Assembly (NCBI GenBank): GCA_018402545.1 | Contig: JAGYIL010000004.1 | Location: forward strand, 1 to 64,000 | Reading direction: 5' to 3' | DNA from: Saccharospirillum sp. | GTDB taxonomy: Bacteria; Pseudomonadota; Gammaproteobacteria; Pseudomonadales; Natronospirillaceae | DNA: 64,000 nt | In this document: positions 1-9,772 of the stretch, one piece after another | How the letters are laid out: every line of letters starts with the position of its first letter | Numbering within the stretch: position 1 is the stretch's first letter | The notes under the pieces: model-generated | The model's database searches: none | Told to the model about the DNA's origin: nothing | Seen by the model: only the letters and a program-made list of their open reading frames with translations | Translations under genes and position numbers: made by a program

Positions 1-250
<250 letters not shown>

Positions 251-378
251 TATAACGCCCAAGGGGTGTTGGGTCGCCGATGGATAGATAAAGAAAGACT
301 GCGACAGTGCTTGGAACTGACGAACGACATTTTGAGAAGCAACAGACTTGATTAGAGCGAATTCGGGGAAGAGAAAGA

Positions 379-460
379 AAGCTGCGAGCGACGAGCTTAG
401 AGCTGCGAGTCAGGGCGCCACGGCGCATACTGCTGACTGACAGCTAACAGCTAACAGCTT
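379..460. repeat. Imperfect palindrome in the 23S-5S spacer
   Basis: The spacer between 23S and 5S carries AAGCTGCGAGC-type short repeats on the left and CAGCTAACAGCTAACAGCTT on the right. They can pair imperfectly around a GCGCC-ACG-GCGC core. This looks like a small interspersed palindromic repeat or an RNA-processing stem. No tRNA gene is visible in the spacer. Confidence 0.4.
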
Positions 461-477
461 CTCTCCCCCAACCAGTT

Positions 478-596
478 TGCTTGACGACGATAGAGCTGTG
501 GAACCACCTGATCCCTTGCCGAACTCAGAAGTGAAACGCAGCCTCGCCGATGGTAGTGTGGGGTCTCCCCATGTGAGAGTAGGTCATCGTCAAGCT
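478..596 (+). rRNA. rrf: 5S ribosomal RNA
   Basis: The terminal stem pairs GCTTGACGA (479-487) with TCGTCAAGC (587-595). The interior holds the conserved segments CCTGATCCCTTGCCGAACTC and GTGAAACGC. At about 118 nt it has the normal length. It follows the 23S gene as the last gene of an rrn operon. Confidence 0.96.
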
Positions 597-605
597 TTTA
601 ATACC

Positions 606-638
606 AACCCCAGGCCAGAGATGGTCTGGGGTTTTTTT
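606..638 (+). terminator. rrn operon terminator
   Basis: AACCCCAGGCC pairs with GGTCTGGGGTT (one G-U pair) and is followed by a run of seven T residues. It lies 10 bases after the 5S gene, which is the expected intrinsic terminator position. Confidence 0.9.
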
Positions 639-679
639 ATGCGTGAGAAAAGTGCCCGATGTCGTTGAGGGCGTCTTTT

Positions 680-1172
680 GTGGGAGGCCACTCTGTGGGC
701 GACGGGGAGTAGCTGGGCCGGTGACATTAGCCACTGCCTGTGGTCGGTGTCAGCGGTTGGTTAGGCTTCCAGTCGCCCAGGGGACTGGCCTCCCACTTTG
801 GACCGAGGGTGAGTTGCCTCCGGATTGCAGTCATCTTTTGTGGGAGGCCACTCTGTGGGCGACGGGGAGTAGCCTCGCCGGTGACTATGGCCATTGCCCG
901 TGGTCGGTGTCAGCGGTTGGTTAGGCTTCCGGTCGCCCAGGGGACTGGCCTCCCACTTTAGACCGAGGGTGAGTGTCCTCTGGCTTGAAATTATCTTTTG
1001 TGGGAGGCCACTCTGTGGGCGACGGGGAGTAGCCGGGCCGGTGAATAGAGCGAGTGCCCGTGGTCGGTGTCAGCGGTTGGTTAGGCTTCCAGTTGCCCAG
1101 GGGACTGGCCTCCCACCTTGGACAGCGGGTGAGCTGCCTCCGGATTGCAGTCATCTTTTGTGGGAGGCCACA
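680..1172. repeat. Tandem array of three 160-bp palindromic repeats plus a truncated fourth
   Basis: The block TGGGAGGCCA starts at 681, 841, 1001 and 1161, an exact 160-bp period. In each full unit a left arm (GTGGGAGGCCAC...GTGGGCGAC, 680-703 in unit 1) is the inverse of a right arm (GTCGCCCA...TGGCCTCCCAC, 772-796). This leaves a 117-bp hairpin-forming element and a spacer of about 43 bp. The arms and the segment TGTCAGCGGTTGGTTAGGC are nearly invariant, while the loop centre and spacer vary. The fourth copy breaks off after about 12 bp. Open frames across the array follow the repeat period and show no protein signal. It fills most of the 687-bp gap between 5S and cytochrome c5. Confidence 0.9.
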
Positions 1173-1213
1173 CTTTGAGCGGCACCGGGTAATACCCTTT
1201 TACAGCGAATGGT

Positions 1214-1242
1214 TTTTCAACGGCGTCTGAACTCGTTATACT
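1214..1242 (+). promoter_or_regulatory. Candidate sigma-70 promoter for cytochrome c5
   Basis: TTTTCA (1214-1219) and TATACT (1237-1242) are separated by 17 bp, about 40 bp upstream of the cytochrome start codon. The -10 box is good and the -35 is weak. This is a call by eye. Confidence 0.4.
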
Positions 1243-1283
1243 TCGCCCACCTTCGAATTTGATTACATAATACGGGTCTGATA

Positions 1284-1697
1284 ATGAATAAACTGCTAGG
1301 TCTGATCACCGTTACCCTGCTGGCTGGTTTTGCCTGGGGCGAGTCTTATGAAGATCAGGTGCGTGAGCGCCTGGCTCCGGCTGGTAATGTCTGCGTTGAG
1401 GGGCAGGAATGTACAACGGCCACCGTCGCCGCTGCAGAACCTCAAAGCTCTGAGCCGCGCAGTGGCGAAGATGTCTATGGTGCTGCCTGTGCCGCCTGTC
1501 ATAATTCTGGTGCTGCCGGAGCTCCGGTGTTGGGTGAGGTTGATCAGTGGTCCGCACGTATTGAGAAAGGTGCTAACGAGCTATACGCCAGTGCTATTAA
1601 CGGTATTGGCACTATGCCCGCCAAAGGCGGTAACGCTAGCCTGAGCGATGAAGAAGTTCAGGCCGCCGTTGATCACATGATCGCTGCTGTCGAGTAA
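1284..1697 (+). CDS. Cytochrome c5-like periplasmic monoheme cytochrome c
   Basis: This 137-residue protein is a small soluble periplasmic electron carrier. Residues 1-19 form a signal peptide (MNKLLGL start, hydrophobic core, cleavage probably after FAWG). A linker of about 40 residues rich in A, E, S and P follows. A class I c-type fold then carries the heme-binding CAACH near residues 70-74 and a distal Met in GIGTMPAKGG, the typical c5 signature. In the family it carries electrons to terminal oxidases or other acceptors. It is monocistronic, with its own candidate promoter and a strong terminator. A second Cys pair near residues 36-42 (VCVEGQEC) in the linker is unusual, and its role is unknown. 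Confidence 0.88.
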   Translation: MNKLLGLITVTLLAGFAWGESYEDQVRERLAPAGNVCVEGQECTTATVAAAEPQSSEPRSGEDVYGAACAACHNSGAAGAPVLGEVDQWSARIEKGANELYASAINGIGTMPAKGGNASLSDEEVQAAVDHMIAAVE

Positions 1698-1777
1698 ACA
1701 GCGTTAGCCGGGCTGGCCACTAATGAGCCAGCCAAGCTCCGAGCCGGAAGTGCGGTATTACTGGCAAGTAACCATCC

Positions 1778-1810
1778 AACAAGGCGGAATACCGCCTTGT
1801 TTTGTTTTTG
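1778..1810 (+). terminator. Intrinsic terminator after cytochrome c5
   Basis: AACAAGGCGG pairs with CCGCCTTGTT as a 10-bp perfect stem with a 4-nt loop, followed by a T-rich tract. Confidence 0.9.
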
Positions 1811-2033
1811 GCTGTTTGTATTTCTGAACACCCCCTTTCTTTAGCCGCCTCTGTGGCTGCCTGCGTGAAGGCCTTCAAATTATCTGAAGGCCGGCGTCAG
1901 TTTCTTCTGCTGTGATACCCCCGCCAGGCCGTTATTATGGTGTCATTGAATACGTTTGAGTCTGAATGGCTCGTTACCCCGGTGTCTTCATGCAATTGAT
2001 GTGTGGAGGCCGTAACCACCAGAGGAGCACACC
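1811..2033. other. Intergenic region before the glutathione transferase
   Basis: No gene is seen here. A small perfect stem, GGCCTTCA (1870-1877) with TGAAGGCC (1885-1892), has no T tract. The rest presumably holds the promoter of the downstream gene, but no confident boxes can be named. Confidence 0.5.
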
Positions 2034-3029
2034 ATGGGGCTGTTAGTAAACGGACAATGGCGGGACAAGTGGTACGACACCAGCAAAAGCGGTGGCAAGT
2101 TCGAGCGTGAAGACGCGCACTTCCGGAACTGGGTGACCAGAGATGGTGAGGCTGGGCCTTCGGGCCGTGGCGGTTTCAAGGCCGAAAGTGGGCGCTACCA
2201 CCTCTATGTCTCCATGGCATGTCCCTGGGCACACCGCACCATGATTTTTCGTAAGCTGAAAGGTCTGGAAGATCACATTGGTCTGTCAGCTGTACATCCG
2301 GACATGCTGGAGAACGGCTGGACATTTGAAGGCCCCGATCTTGAAAGCCCGACCGTTGTTGGCGATAACCTGCACCAAAGCCGGTTTTATCATGAGCTCT
2401 ACACCCGGGCCAAAGCCGACTATACCGGTCGGGTAACCGTGCCTGTGCTGTGGGATACCGAACAAAACACCATAGCCAGCAATGAAAGTGCCGAGATCAT
2501 TCGCATGCTGAACAGCGAATTCGATCACATCACCGGTAACACGCTCGATTTTTACCCCGAAGCGCTGCGCGCTGAGATCGATGAGGTCAACGACCGGGTT
2601 TATCACACCGTTAACAATGGGGTCTACAAGAGTGGCTTTGCAACCACTCAGGACGCCTACGAAAAGGCTTTTGATGAACTGTTCGACAGTCTGGACTGGC
2701 TAGAAGACCGGCTGAGCACGCGGCGTTATCTGGTCGGTGAGCAAATCACTGAAGCTGACTGGCGGTTGTTTACCACTCTGGTCCGGTTCGACCCGGTGTA
2801 CGTGGGGCACTTCAAGTGCAACCACAAGCGCATTCAGGATTACCCGAACCTGCAGAACTATGTAAGGGATCTTTACCAGCAGCCTGGTATTGCCGGGACG
2901 GTGGATCTGGTGCACATCAAGCGCCATTACTACTTCAGCCACAAGACCATCAACCCCCATGGGGTCATCCCGAAAGGCCCGGCGCTGAGCTTTGACGCGC
3001 CCCACGACCGGGACCGTTTCGACCGCTGA
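2034..3029 (+). CDS. yqjG: Xi-class glutathione S-transferase / glutathionyl-hydroquinone reductase
   Basis: This 331-residue cytosolic enzyme reduces glutathionyl-hydroquinones and similar glutathione conjugates through a catalytic cysteine. The N-terminal thioredoxin-like domain carries the Xi-class motif CPWAHR with Cys63, the same position as in E. coli YqjG. The C-terminal helical GST domain includes YLVGEQITEADWRLFTTL, the N-capping region typical of the class. The length matches the family (about 320-330). A clear ribosome site, GAGGAG, precedes the ATG by 7 bases. It appears monocistronic and is followed by a large hairpin at 3041-3078. Confidence 0.93.
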   Translation: MGLLVNGQWRDKWYDTSKSGGKFEREDAHFRNWVTRDGEAGPSGRGGFKAESGRYHLYVSMACPWAHRTMIFRKLKGLEDHIGLSAVHPDMLENGWTFEGPDLESPTVVGDNLHQSRFYHELYTRAKADYTGRVTVPVLWDTEQNTIASNESAEIIRMLNSEFDHITGNTLDFYPEALRAEIDEVNDRVYHTVNNGVYKSGFATTQDAYEKAFDELFDSLDWLEDRLSTRRYLVGEQITEADWRLFTTLVRFDPVYVGHFKCNHKRIQDYPNLQNYVRDLYQQPGIAGTVDLVHIKRHYYFSHKTINPHGVIPKGPALSFDAPHDRDRFDR

Positions 3030-3040
3030 ACACCTCGTAT

Positions 3041-3078
3041 CGGAGGAACCCGTGCACTAGGTTGCACCGGTTCCTCCG
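3041..3078. repeat. 38-bp near-perfect palindrome between GST gene and lgt
   Basis: CGGAGGAACC(C/G)GTGCA pairs with its inverse TGCACCGGTTCCTCCG around a short CTAGG loop. No T run follows, so it is a weak terminator candidate. It may instead be an mRNA-stabilising hairpin or a REP-like element. Confidence 0.6.
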
Positions 3079-3129
3079 TCCTGCAGGGTGGGGTATCATC
3101 CGCACTCGGTTTTAGCGGATAACCTCCTG

Positions 3130-4032
3130 ATGATTCACCCTCAATTCGACCCGGTTGCCCTGGCTCTGGGGCCCCTTCAAATCCAGTGGTACGGCCTGAT
3201 GTACCTGGCTGGCTTTGCCGCCGGTCTGTATCTGGGTATATGGCGCGCGCGCAAGCAATCATGGCGCGGTTTTACCCCTGAACAGGTGCAGGATCTGCTG
3301 TTCTACATCGTCGTCGGCATCATAGTGGGTGGGCGCGTCGGCTATGTGCTGTTCTACAACCTGAGCGAATTCTTCCAGAACCCTCTTTATCTGTTCCGCA
3401 TCTGGGAAGGTGGTATGAGCTTCCATGGCGGCTTCCTGGGGGTCTGTCTTGCCGTGATTCTGTTCGCCCGCAAAACCGGCAAGCCGATCTTCGCCGTGGG
3501 CGACTTTGTTGCGCCGCTGGTACCTCCGGGTATCTTTTTCGGTCGCCTCGGAAACTTCATTAACGGAGAGCTCTGGGGTCGCCCCACGGATGTTTCCTGG
3601 GGCATGATCTTCCCGCAGATTGATGGCCTGGTGCGCCACCCGTCTCAGCTCTACCAGATGGCTGGCGAAGGCCTTGGGCTGTTTATTCTGATGTGGTGGT
3701 TTAGCCGCAACCCGCGGCCACGCATGGCGGTGTCAGGGCTGTTCATCGTCGGTTATGGTGTCTTTCGTACCGCCGCCGAATTCTTCCGTGAGCCGGACGA
3801 GCACCTGGGCATTCGCGCACTGGGTTTCCTGACCCAGGGCATGATACTGAGTATCCCGATGATCCTGATCGGCATTCTGATGATGGTCTGGGCCTACCGT
3901 CGCAATGTGTTTGATACGGCCCCCGCGGTTGAGCAGAGCGTGACTGGATCAACCTCAGCCTCAGCGGCCAAATCCGGTAAGACACCGTCCAAAAAGCAGT
4001 CCGGGAAGTCGGGCAAAGGCAAGCGCTCATGA
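3130..4032 (+). CDS. lgt: Prolipoprotein diacylglyceryl transferase
   Basis: This inner-membrane enzyme transfers diacylglycerol from phosphatidylglycerol to the lipobox cysteine of prolipoproteins, the first step of lipoprotein maturation. The 300-residue protein has about seven transmembrane helices. It carries the signature [14 protein letters not shown] with the catalytic-region Arg/Asn, [11 protein letters not shown], and HPSQLYQ. The ATG at 3130 is preferred over an upstream in-frame codon at 3088 because it gives the normal family N-terminus (MIHPQFDP). The last 38 residues are a Ser/Lys-rich basic cytoplasmic tail, longer than usual. The stop codon overlaps the thyA start (ATGA), so the two are co-translated, a widespread arrangement. 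Confidence 0.95.
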   Translation: MIHPQFDPVALALGPLQIQWYGLMYLAGFAAGLYLGIWRARKQSWRGFTPEQVQDLLFYIVVGIIVGGRVGYVLFYNLSEFFQNPLYLFRIWEGGMSFHGGFLGVCLAVILFARKTGKPIFAVGDFVAPLVPPGIFFGRLGNFINGELWGRPTDVSWGMIFPQIDGLVRHPSQLYQMAGEGLGLFILMWWFSRNPRPRMAVSGLFIVGYGVFRTAAEFFREPDEHLGIRALGFLTQGMILSIPMILIGILMMVWAYRRNVFDTAPAVEQSVTGSTSASAAKSGKTPSKKQSGKSGKGKRS

Positions 4033-4823
4033 AACAGTATCTGGACCTGATGCAACGCATCAAAGATGAAGGCACCCGCAAGGCAGACCGCACCGGTACC
4101 GGTACCCTCAGTATTTTCGGCCACCAGATGCGGTTCGATCTAAGCCAGGGGTTCCCCCTGGTCACTACCAAAAAATTGCACCTGCGCAGCATCATCCACG
4201 AACTGCTGTGGTTTCTGAGTGGCGATACCAATATTCAGTACCTGAAAGACAACGGCGTTCGCATCTGGGATGAATGGGCCGATGAAAACGGTGATTTGGG
4301 CCCGGTTTATGGCCAGCAATGGCGCCACTGGCGCACACCGGATGGCGATACCATCGATCAGATCAGTCAGGTGATGCACACTCTGAAAACCAACCCCGAC
4401 AGCCGGCGCATGCTGGTCGTTGCCTATAACCCGGCCGATGTCGACAAGATGGCGTTGCCACCGTGCCACAGCCTGTTCCAGTTTTACGTTGCCAACGGCA
4501 AGCTCAGTTGCCAGTTGTATCAGCGCTCCTGCGATGTGTTTCTCGGGTTGCCGTTCAACATTGCCAGCTATGCCTTGCTGACGCATATGGTGGCCCAGCA
4601 AGCCGGGTTGGACGTGGGCGATTTTGTCTGGAGCGGCGGTGATGTGCATCTGTATCTGAACCATCTGGAACAGACGGACCTGCAGCTCAGTCGCGAGCCT
4701 TACCCTTTGCCGCAACTGCGGCTGGCGCGGAAACCGGACTCATTGTTTGACTATCGGTTCGACGATTTCGAGATTCTGGATTATCAGTCACACCCGCACA
4801 TCAAGGCCGAGGTTTCGGTCTGA
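4029..4823 (+). CDS. thyA: Thymidylate synthase
   Basis: It converts dUMP to dTMP using methylenetetrahydrofolate in the cytosol. At 264 residues it is exactly the E. coli length. The catalytic cysteine is Cys146 in [12 protein letters not shown]. The dUMP-binding [24 protein letters not shown] and DVHLYLNH segments are intact. It overlaps lgt by 4 nt. No strong terminator follows, but a 157-bp gap separates it from the protease gene. Confidence 0.98.
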   Translation: MKQYLDLMQRIKDEGTRKADRTGTGTLSIFGHQMRFDLSQGFPLVTTKKLHLRSIIHELLWFLSGDTNIQYLKDNGVRIWDEWADENGDLGPVYGQQWRHWRTPDGDTIDQISQVMHTLKTNPDSRRMLVVAYNPADVDKMALPPCHSLFQFYVANGKLSCQLYQRSCDVFLGLPFNIASYALLTHMVAQQAGLDVGDFVWSGGDVHLYLNHLEQTDLQLSREPYPLPQLRLARKPDSLFDYRFDDFEILDYQSHPHIKAEVSV

Positions 4824-4980
4824 TGCATGCCCCTGGCATCCGGAGCAGGGAGGTTCCGGCGAGCTTGCTGACAGATTCGTCATCAAGCCTGGTAACAAAG
4901 CATAACTCACACTGTTTGCTCTTGGTTTATTGAATTAAGCAGGACGCTTTCTTCAACAACCCGGTAGAGTAAGGAACAAA

Positions 4981-7386
4981 ATGGCCAACACAGTCGCAAC
5001 CCCGGCAGCAGACCGTTTGCAGCCCGAACAACTCAAAGCCCAGGTATCCCTGGAGCATCTGTTGATCGAAACCTCGGACGATCTTGAAGGCGTTAGTGGC
5101 TTTTTAGGCCAGCCACGCGCTAAAGATTCGCTGGAATTCGGCATCGCCATGCGCGGTTCCGGTTATAACCTCTATGTCATGGGCGCTTCCGGCACCGGCC
5201 GGCAATCGCTGGTCTCGAAATACGTTAAAGACCTGGCTGACACCCAGCAGTCGCCAACCGAATGGGCCTATATCAACAATTTTGAGAACGCCCGGGAACC
5301 GATGACGCTGGAGCTGCCGGCTTCACGGGGTGACGACTTGCTGAAAGCCATCAATGGTTTTATTGGCGAGTTGATGGATACCTTTCCGGCGGCGTTTGAA
5401 AACCCGACTTACCAGCGCAAACGCACCTCCATCGACCGGGAATTCAATCAAAAATACGACGCCGCCATGGCGGTGGTGGAACGGTTTGCCAACCAGCATG
5501 AAATTGCCGTCGTCTCCGATGGCAATTCCGTCATGCTGCTGCCGGTTATTGATGGCAAAGCCCTCGATGAAACGGAATTTGCACAACTGCCGGAAGAGTT
5601 ACGCAGCGAATTTCAGCGCCGCATCAGTGAGATTGAAGAACACCTGAACGAGCAACTGCTGGAGATGCCCACCTGGCGCCGCACCAGTTCGGAAAAGCTG
5701 CGAGAACTCAATAACGAGACCGTACAACAAGCCATCAAGCCACTGCTGAAGGAACTGGAAGTTCGCTACCAGAGCCAGCTGTCGGTGCTGCGTTATTTGC
5801 GTGCAGTCAAACAGCATCTGCCGCCGCTGATTCTCGAATTGTATTCGGATGAACTGGGGCTGGAAGTGCGTTCAGACCAGGAGCGCAAGCAAACACTGCA
5901 AACCTATTTGCGCCCCAACTTGCTGACCCAGCACGAAATGAACGCCGGTGCGCCGGTCGTCTACGAAATGCTGCCGACTTATCAGAACCTCTTTGGCCGC
6001 ATTGAGTACAGCACCCAGCAAGGCATTCCGGTCACCAACTTTCAATTGATTCGGCCCGGCAGTTTGCTGCGTGCCAACGGTGGCTATCTGATTCTCGATG
6101 CTGAAAAACTGCTGATCGAGCCCTTTGCCTGGGAAGCGTTGAAGCTGGCGTTGAAGACCAAGCAAGTGAAGATGGAATCGCCCTTTATTGATGCCTCGCT
6201 GATGCACACCATCACGCTCAGCCCGCAAAGCATTCCGTTGAACGTGAAGGTCATTCTGATTGGCTCGCGTGATATCTATTACCAGCTGCAGGAATGGGAC
6301 CCTGAATTCAATGAACTGTTTCGGGTGCCGGTCGATTTCGATAATTTCATTCCGCGCAACTCGGAAACCGTCGATAACCTGATTCTGCGCATCAAAGCCT
6401 ATGGCGATGACAAGGGCTTCCGCCCGTTAACGCGCGCCGCTCTGGAACGGCTGGTCGAGTTCAGCCTGCGCGAGGCGGAACACCAGTCAAGGCTTTCTGC
6501 TCAGGTGATCAAGGTGTTCAAGGTATTTGCCGAAGCCGATTTTCTATGCCGGCACGACGACGCCCGGGTGATCGATGCTGAACACATTGAGCGCGCCTTG
6601 AATGCGGCGGAATACCGAAATGGTCGCATTGCCGACCAGATGCTGATGGAAATTCAGGAAGGCACCGTACTGATCGACACCCAGGGCAAACGTGTCGGTT
6701 GCGTGAACGGCTTGACCGTGATGGAAATTGGCGAGAGCCGCTTTGGCTCCCCGGCCCGCATTACCGGCACCGTGCATGTGGGGGCCAAGGGCGTTGTCGA
6801 CATCGAGCGCGAAGTCGAGCTCGGCCAGGCTATTCATAGTAAGGGCGTGATGATCCTCAGTGGCTTTCTGGGCCACGATTTTGGTCGCCAGTTTCCGCTG
6901 ACGCTGTCGGCGCACATTGCCATGGAGCAGAGTTATGGCGCCATTGATGGTGACAGCGCCACCGTTGCCGAGTATTGCGCGCTGATCAGTGCCATTGCCC
7001 AGATTCCGGTGAACCAGGGCTATGCGATTACCGGGTCAATGAACCAGCTGGGCGAAGTACAGGCGGTCGGTGGTATCAATGAAAAAATCGAAGGCTTCTT
7101 CAAGCTCTGTGAGATTCGTGGGCTGACCGGTGAGCAGGGCGTGATTATACCGGCCGATAACGTCAAACACCTGATGCTGAAGCAGGAAGTCATCGACGCG
7201 GTCAGCGCTGGCCGCTTTCAGATTCATGCGGTACGGCACGTTTACCAGACACTGGCGCTGCTGACTGGCATGCAACCCGGCGAAGCCGACAGCAAAGGGC
7301 TGTTCCCGGCCGAGTCGGTCAACGGCCAGGCCCAGGCAGCCCTGAAACAGCTGTTCGAGAACTACCAGGATACCGACGAAGAGTAA
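4981..7386 (+). CDS. Lon-like AAA+ ATP-dependent protease (AAA_32 / LonB-type)
   Basis: This 801-residue cytosolic protein belongs to the Lon-related family found in many proteobacteria beside classical Lon. The N-terminal AAA region carries a Walker A variant GASGTGRQS (residues 68-76) in which the usual Lys is Arg74. A helical insertion of about 200 residues splits it from the Walker B-like GGYLILDAEKLL. The C-terminal Lon proteolytic domain carries the Ser-Lys dyad: Ser659 in DGDSAT and Lys702 in GGINEKIEGF, spaced 43 residues apart as in Lon. It should degrade or process proteins, but substrates are unknown. The start is supported by AAGGA 7 bases upstream of the ATG. It is probably monocistronic. 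Confidence 0.88.
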   Translation: MANTVATPAADRLQPEQLKAQVSLEHLLIETSDDLEGVSGFLGQPRAKDSLEFGIAMRGSGYNLYVMGASGTGRQSLVSKYVKDLADTQQSPTEWAYINNFENAREPMTLELPASRGDDLLKAINGFIGELMDTFPAAFENPTYQRKRTSIDREFNQKYDAAMAVVERFANQHEIAVVSDGNSVMLLPVIDGKALDETEFAQLPEELRSEFQRRISEIEEHLNEQLLEMPTWRRTSSEKLRELNNETVQQAIKPLLKELEVRYQSQLSVLRYLRAVKQHLPPLILELYSDELGLEVRSDQERKQTLQTYLRPNLLTQHEMNAGAPVVYEMLPTYQNLFGRIEYSTQQGIPVTNFQLIRPGSLLRANGGYLILDAEKLLIEPFAWEALKLALKTKQVKMESPFIDASLMHTITLSPQSIPLNVKVILIGSRDIYYQLQEWDPEFNELFRVPVDFDNFIPRNSETVDNLILRIKAYGDDKGFRPLTRAALERLVEFSLREAEHQSRLSAQVIKVFKVFAEADFLCRHDDARVIDAEHIERALNAAEYRNGRIADQMLMEIQEGTVLIDTQGKRVGCVNGLTVMEIGESRFGSPARITGTVHVGAKGVVDIEREVELGQAIHSKGVMILSGFLGHDFGRQFPLTLSAHIAMEQSYGAIDGDSATVAEYCALISAIAQIPVNQGYAITGSMNQLGEVQAVGGINEKIEGFFKLCEIRGLTGEQGVIIPADNVKHLMLKQEVIDAVSAGRFQIHAVRHVYQTLALLTGMQPGEADSKGLFPAESVNGQAQAALKQLFENYQDTDEE

Positions 7387-7598
7387 GTCAGTCCTCTCTC
7401 CACTCCCGGGGAAGGCATTGATTGTCACGAGCCGAATCGACTAATGTCGCATTGTGGTTCAACCGCCAAAAACAACAATAGGAGGCTACACTCGATTAGC
7501 CATGGCCGCGTGTTCCTCCCTGTTCCGTGCAACTGACGCACAGGGAGTTCAGCTGAAACGGCCAGAATCATTTCAAAACAAGAACATAGGGGAAGAAT

Positions 7599-9548
7599 AT
7601 GGACAGCAAGGTCTATCCGGTGCCCGCTGCGGCACGTGAACGTGCCCTGGTCACTTCTGAAGACTATGACCGCCTGTATCAGCAGTCAATTGAAGACAAC
7701 GAGGGTTTCTGGCGCGAACAGGGCCAGCGACTCGACTGGTTCAAGCCCTATACCCAGGTTCGGGACGTCAGTTTCGACAAGAACAACCTGCACATCAAAT
7801 GGTTTCAGGATGGCACCCTGAACGTTGCCCATAACTGCATCGACCGCCATCTGGCGACCAAAGGCGATCAGACCGCCATCATCTTCGAAGGCGATGAACT
7901 GAGCGACGAGAAGACCGAAATCACCTATCGTCAACTGCATGGCCACGTCAGCCGGCTGGCGAACACCCTGAAAGACCTGGGTGTGAACAAGGGCGACCGT
8001 GTCACCATCTACATGCCCATGATTCCCGAAGCCGCTTACGCCATGCTGGCCTGTGCCCGCATTGGCGCGATTCACTCGGTGGTGTTCGGTGGTTTCTCGC
8101 CCGATGCTCTGGCCGGTCGCATTGAAGACTGTGATTCCAACCTGGTTATCACCGCCGACGAAGGCGTGCGGGGCTCCAAAGCCATTCCGTTGAAGCAGAA
8201 CGTCGACAAAGCGCTCGAACATTCCGGTACCGAGTGTGTTAAAAAGGTGCTGGTGGTACGTCGTACCGGCGCCCAGGTGGGCTGGAAAGAAGGCCGTGAT
8301 GTCTGGTATCACGAGACGGTAGACAAGGCCAGCGATGACTGCCCGGCCGAAGCGATGAACGCAGAAGACCCGCTGTTCATCCTCTATACCTCCGGTTCAA
8401 CCGGCAAGCCCAAGGGCGTGCTGCACACCACCGGTGGCTATCTGGTGTACGCTTCTTTGACGCACCAGTACGTATTCGACTATCAGGATGGCGATGTTTA
8501 CTGGTGCGCGGCCGACGTGGGCTGGATCACCGGTCACAGCTACATTCTGTACGGACCGCTGGCAAACGGCGCCAAAACCCTGATGTTCGAAGGAGTGCCG
8601 ACCTACCCGTCGGTGAAACGCATTGCTCAGGTCATCGACAAGCACCAGGTCAATGTTCTGTACACCGCCCCCACCGCCATTCGCGCGCTGATGGCAAAAG
8701 GCAACGAAGCCACCGAAGGCACCGACCTCTCCACCATTCGCCTGCTGGGCTCGGTTGGCGAACCGATCAACCCGGAAGCCTGGGAGTGGTACCACAGCCA
8801 TTACGGCCGCAATGAAGTGCCCATCGTCGATACCTGGTGGCAAACCGAAACCGGCGGCATCCTGATCACCCCGCTGCCCGGCGCGACGGACCTCAAGCCC
8901 GGTTCCGCCACACGGCCCTTCTTTGGAATTCAGCCAGCGCTGGTCGATAACGCCGGGCGCGAATTGAAGGGGGCGGTAGAAGGCAATCTGGTCATCACCG
9001 ACAGCTGGCCGGGTCAGATGCGCAGCATCTATGGCGACCACGACCGTTTCGCCCAAACCTACTTCAGCACCTACGAAGGCTATTACTTCACCGGTGACGG
9101 CGCCCGTCGCGATGAAGACGGCTACTACTGGATCACCGGTCGTGTCGACGATGTACTCAACGTCTCCGGCCACCGCCTCGGCACGGCCGAGATCGAAAGC
9201 GCCCTGGTCGCGCATCCATCGGTCTCCGAAGCCGCGGTTGTTGGCTATCCGCACGATCTGAAAGGTCAGGGCATCTACGTCTACGTCAGCCCCATGGCCG
9301 GCGTGGTACCGAGCGATGAACTGACCAAAGAGCTGGTGCAGTGGGTGCGCAAGGAAATTGGCCCCATCGCCTCGCCAGATCTGATTCAGTGGACCGACGG
9401 CCTGCCGAAAACCCGTTCCGGCAAGATCATGCGCCGAATTCTGCGCAAAATCGCCGCGAACGAGCAGGACAGCCTGGGCGATACCTCAACCCTGGCCGAT
9501 CCATCGGTGGTGGATGATCTGATTGAGCATCGACTGAATCAGAAATAA
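7599..9548 (+). CDS. acs: Acetyl-CoA synthetase
   Basis: It activates acetate to acetyl-CoA through acetyl-AMP in the cytosol, for acetate scavenging. The 649-residue protein has the AMP-binding loop [20 protein letters not shown], the hinge [21 protein letters not shown]-like segment, and the acetylation site Lys609 in TRSGKIMRR, numbered as in Salmonella Acs. AGGGGAAG precedes the ATG. The 212-bp leader contains a short inverted repeat, TCCCTGT (7517-7523) with ACAGGGA (7540-7546), which could be an operator but is not a known site. The CrbR-like regulator lies directly downstream and the CrbS-like sensor nearby. In Vibrio and Pseudomonas this pair controls acs. Confidence 0.97.
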   Translation: MDSKVYPVPAAARERALVTSEDYDRLYQQSIEDNEGFWREQGQRLDWFKPYTQVRDVSFDKNNLHIKWFQDGTLNVAHNCIDRHLATKGDQTAIIFEGDELSDEKTEITYRQLHGHVSRLANTLKDLGVNKGDRVTIYMPMIPEAAYAMLACARIGAIHSVVFGGFSPDALAGRIEDCDSNLVITADEGVRGSKAIPLKQNVDKALEHSGTECVKKVLVVRRTGAQVGWKEGRDVWYHETVDKASDDCPAEAMNAEDPLFILYTSGSTGKPKGVLHTTGGYLVYASLTHQYVFDYQDGDVYWCAADVGWITGHSYILYGPLANGAKTLMFEGVPTYPSVKRIAQVIDKHQVNVLYTAPTAIRALMAKGNEATEGTDLSTIRLLGSVGEPINPEAWEWYHSHYGRNEVPIVDTWWQTETGGILITPLPGATDLKPGSATRPFFGIQPALVDNAGRELKGAVEGNLVITDSWPGQMRSIYGDHDRFAQTYFSTYEGYYFTGDGARRDEDGYYWITGRVDDVLNVSGHRLGTAEIESALVAHPSVSEAAVVGYPHDLKGQGIYVYVSPMAGVVPSDELTKELVQWVRKEIGPIASPDLIQWTDGLPKTRSGKIMRRILRKIAANEQDSLGDTSTLADPSVVDDLIEHRLNQK

Positions 9549-9575
9549 GTAGCCGCTGAACCCAAGGTAATCGAC

Positions 9576-9599
9576 AACCCGGCCCCGCGCCGGGTTTTT
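9576..9599 (+). terminator. Intrinsic terminator after acs
   Basis: AACCCGGC (9576-9583) pairs with GCCGGGTT (9589-9596) and is followed by a T run. It separates acs from the regulator gene. Confidence 0.85.
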
Positions 9600-9772
9600 G
9601 TTGGTTCACAGACGCCAAAAAACAGGTCAAACTAGGTGTTAACAGAAAACCGCGTCAATCGCTGACCGACTGTTTGACCGACTACAACAAAAAATGCACC
9701 AACAAGCCAGGCCCGGAGCGCCATCAACCGGTCTGGCCAAGCTGCCACGCAGCCTCAGCAATAGGAATGCCC

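Noticed and set aside
680-1172. CRISPR-like repeat array
   Set aside because: The unit is 160 bp and itself palindromic, spacers are similar to each other and no cas genes are near.
643-1178. Several overlapping open frames across the repeat array with internally repeated protein sequence
   Set aside because: They follow the 160-bp DNA period, have no ribosome sites and no family resemblance; they are by-products of the repeats.
7454-7639. Short open frame in the acs leader
   Set aside because: It starts without a good ribosome site, overlaps the acs start and has no features; the region is more likely regulatory.
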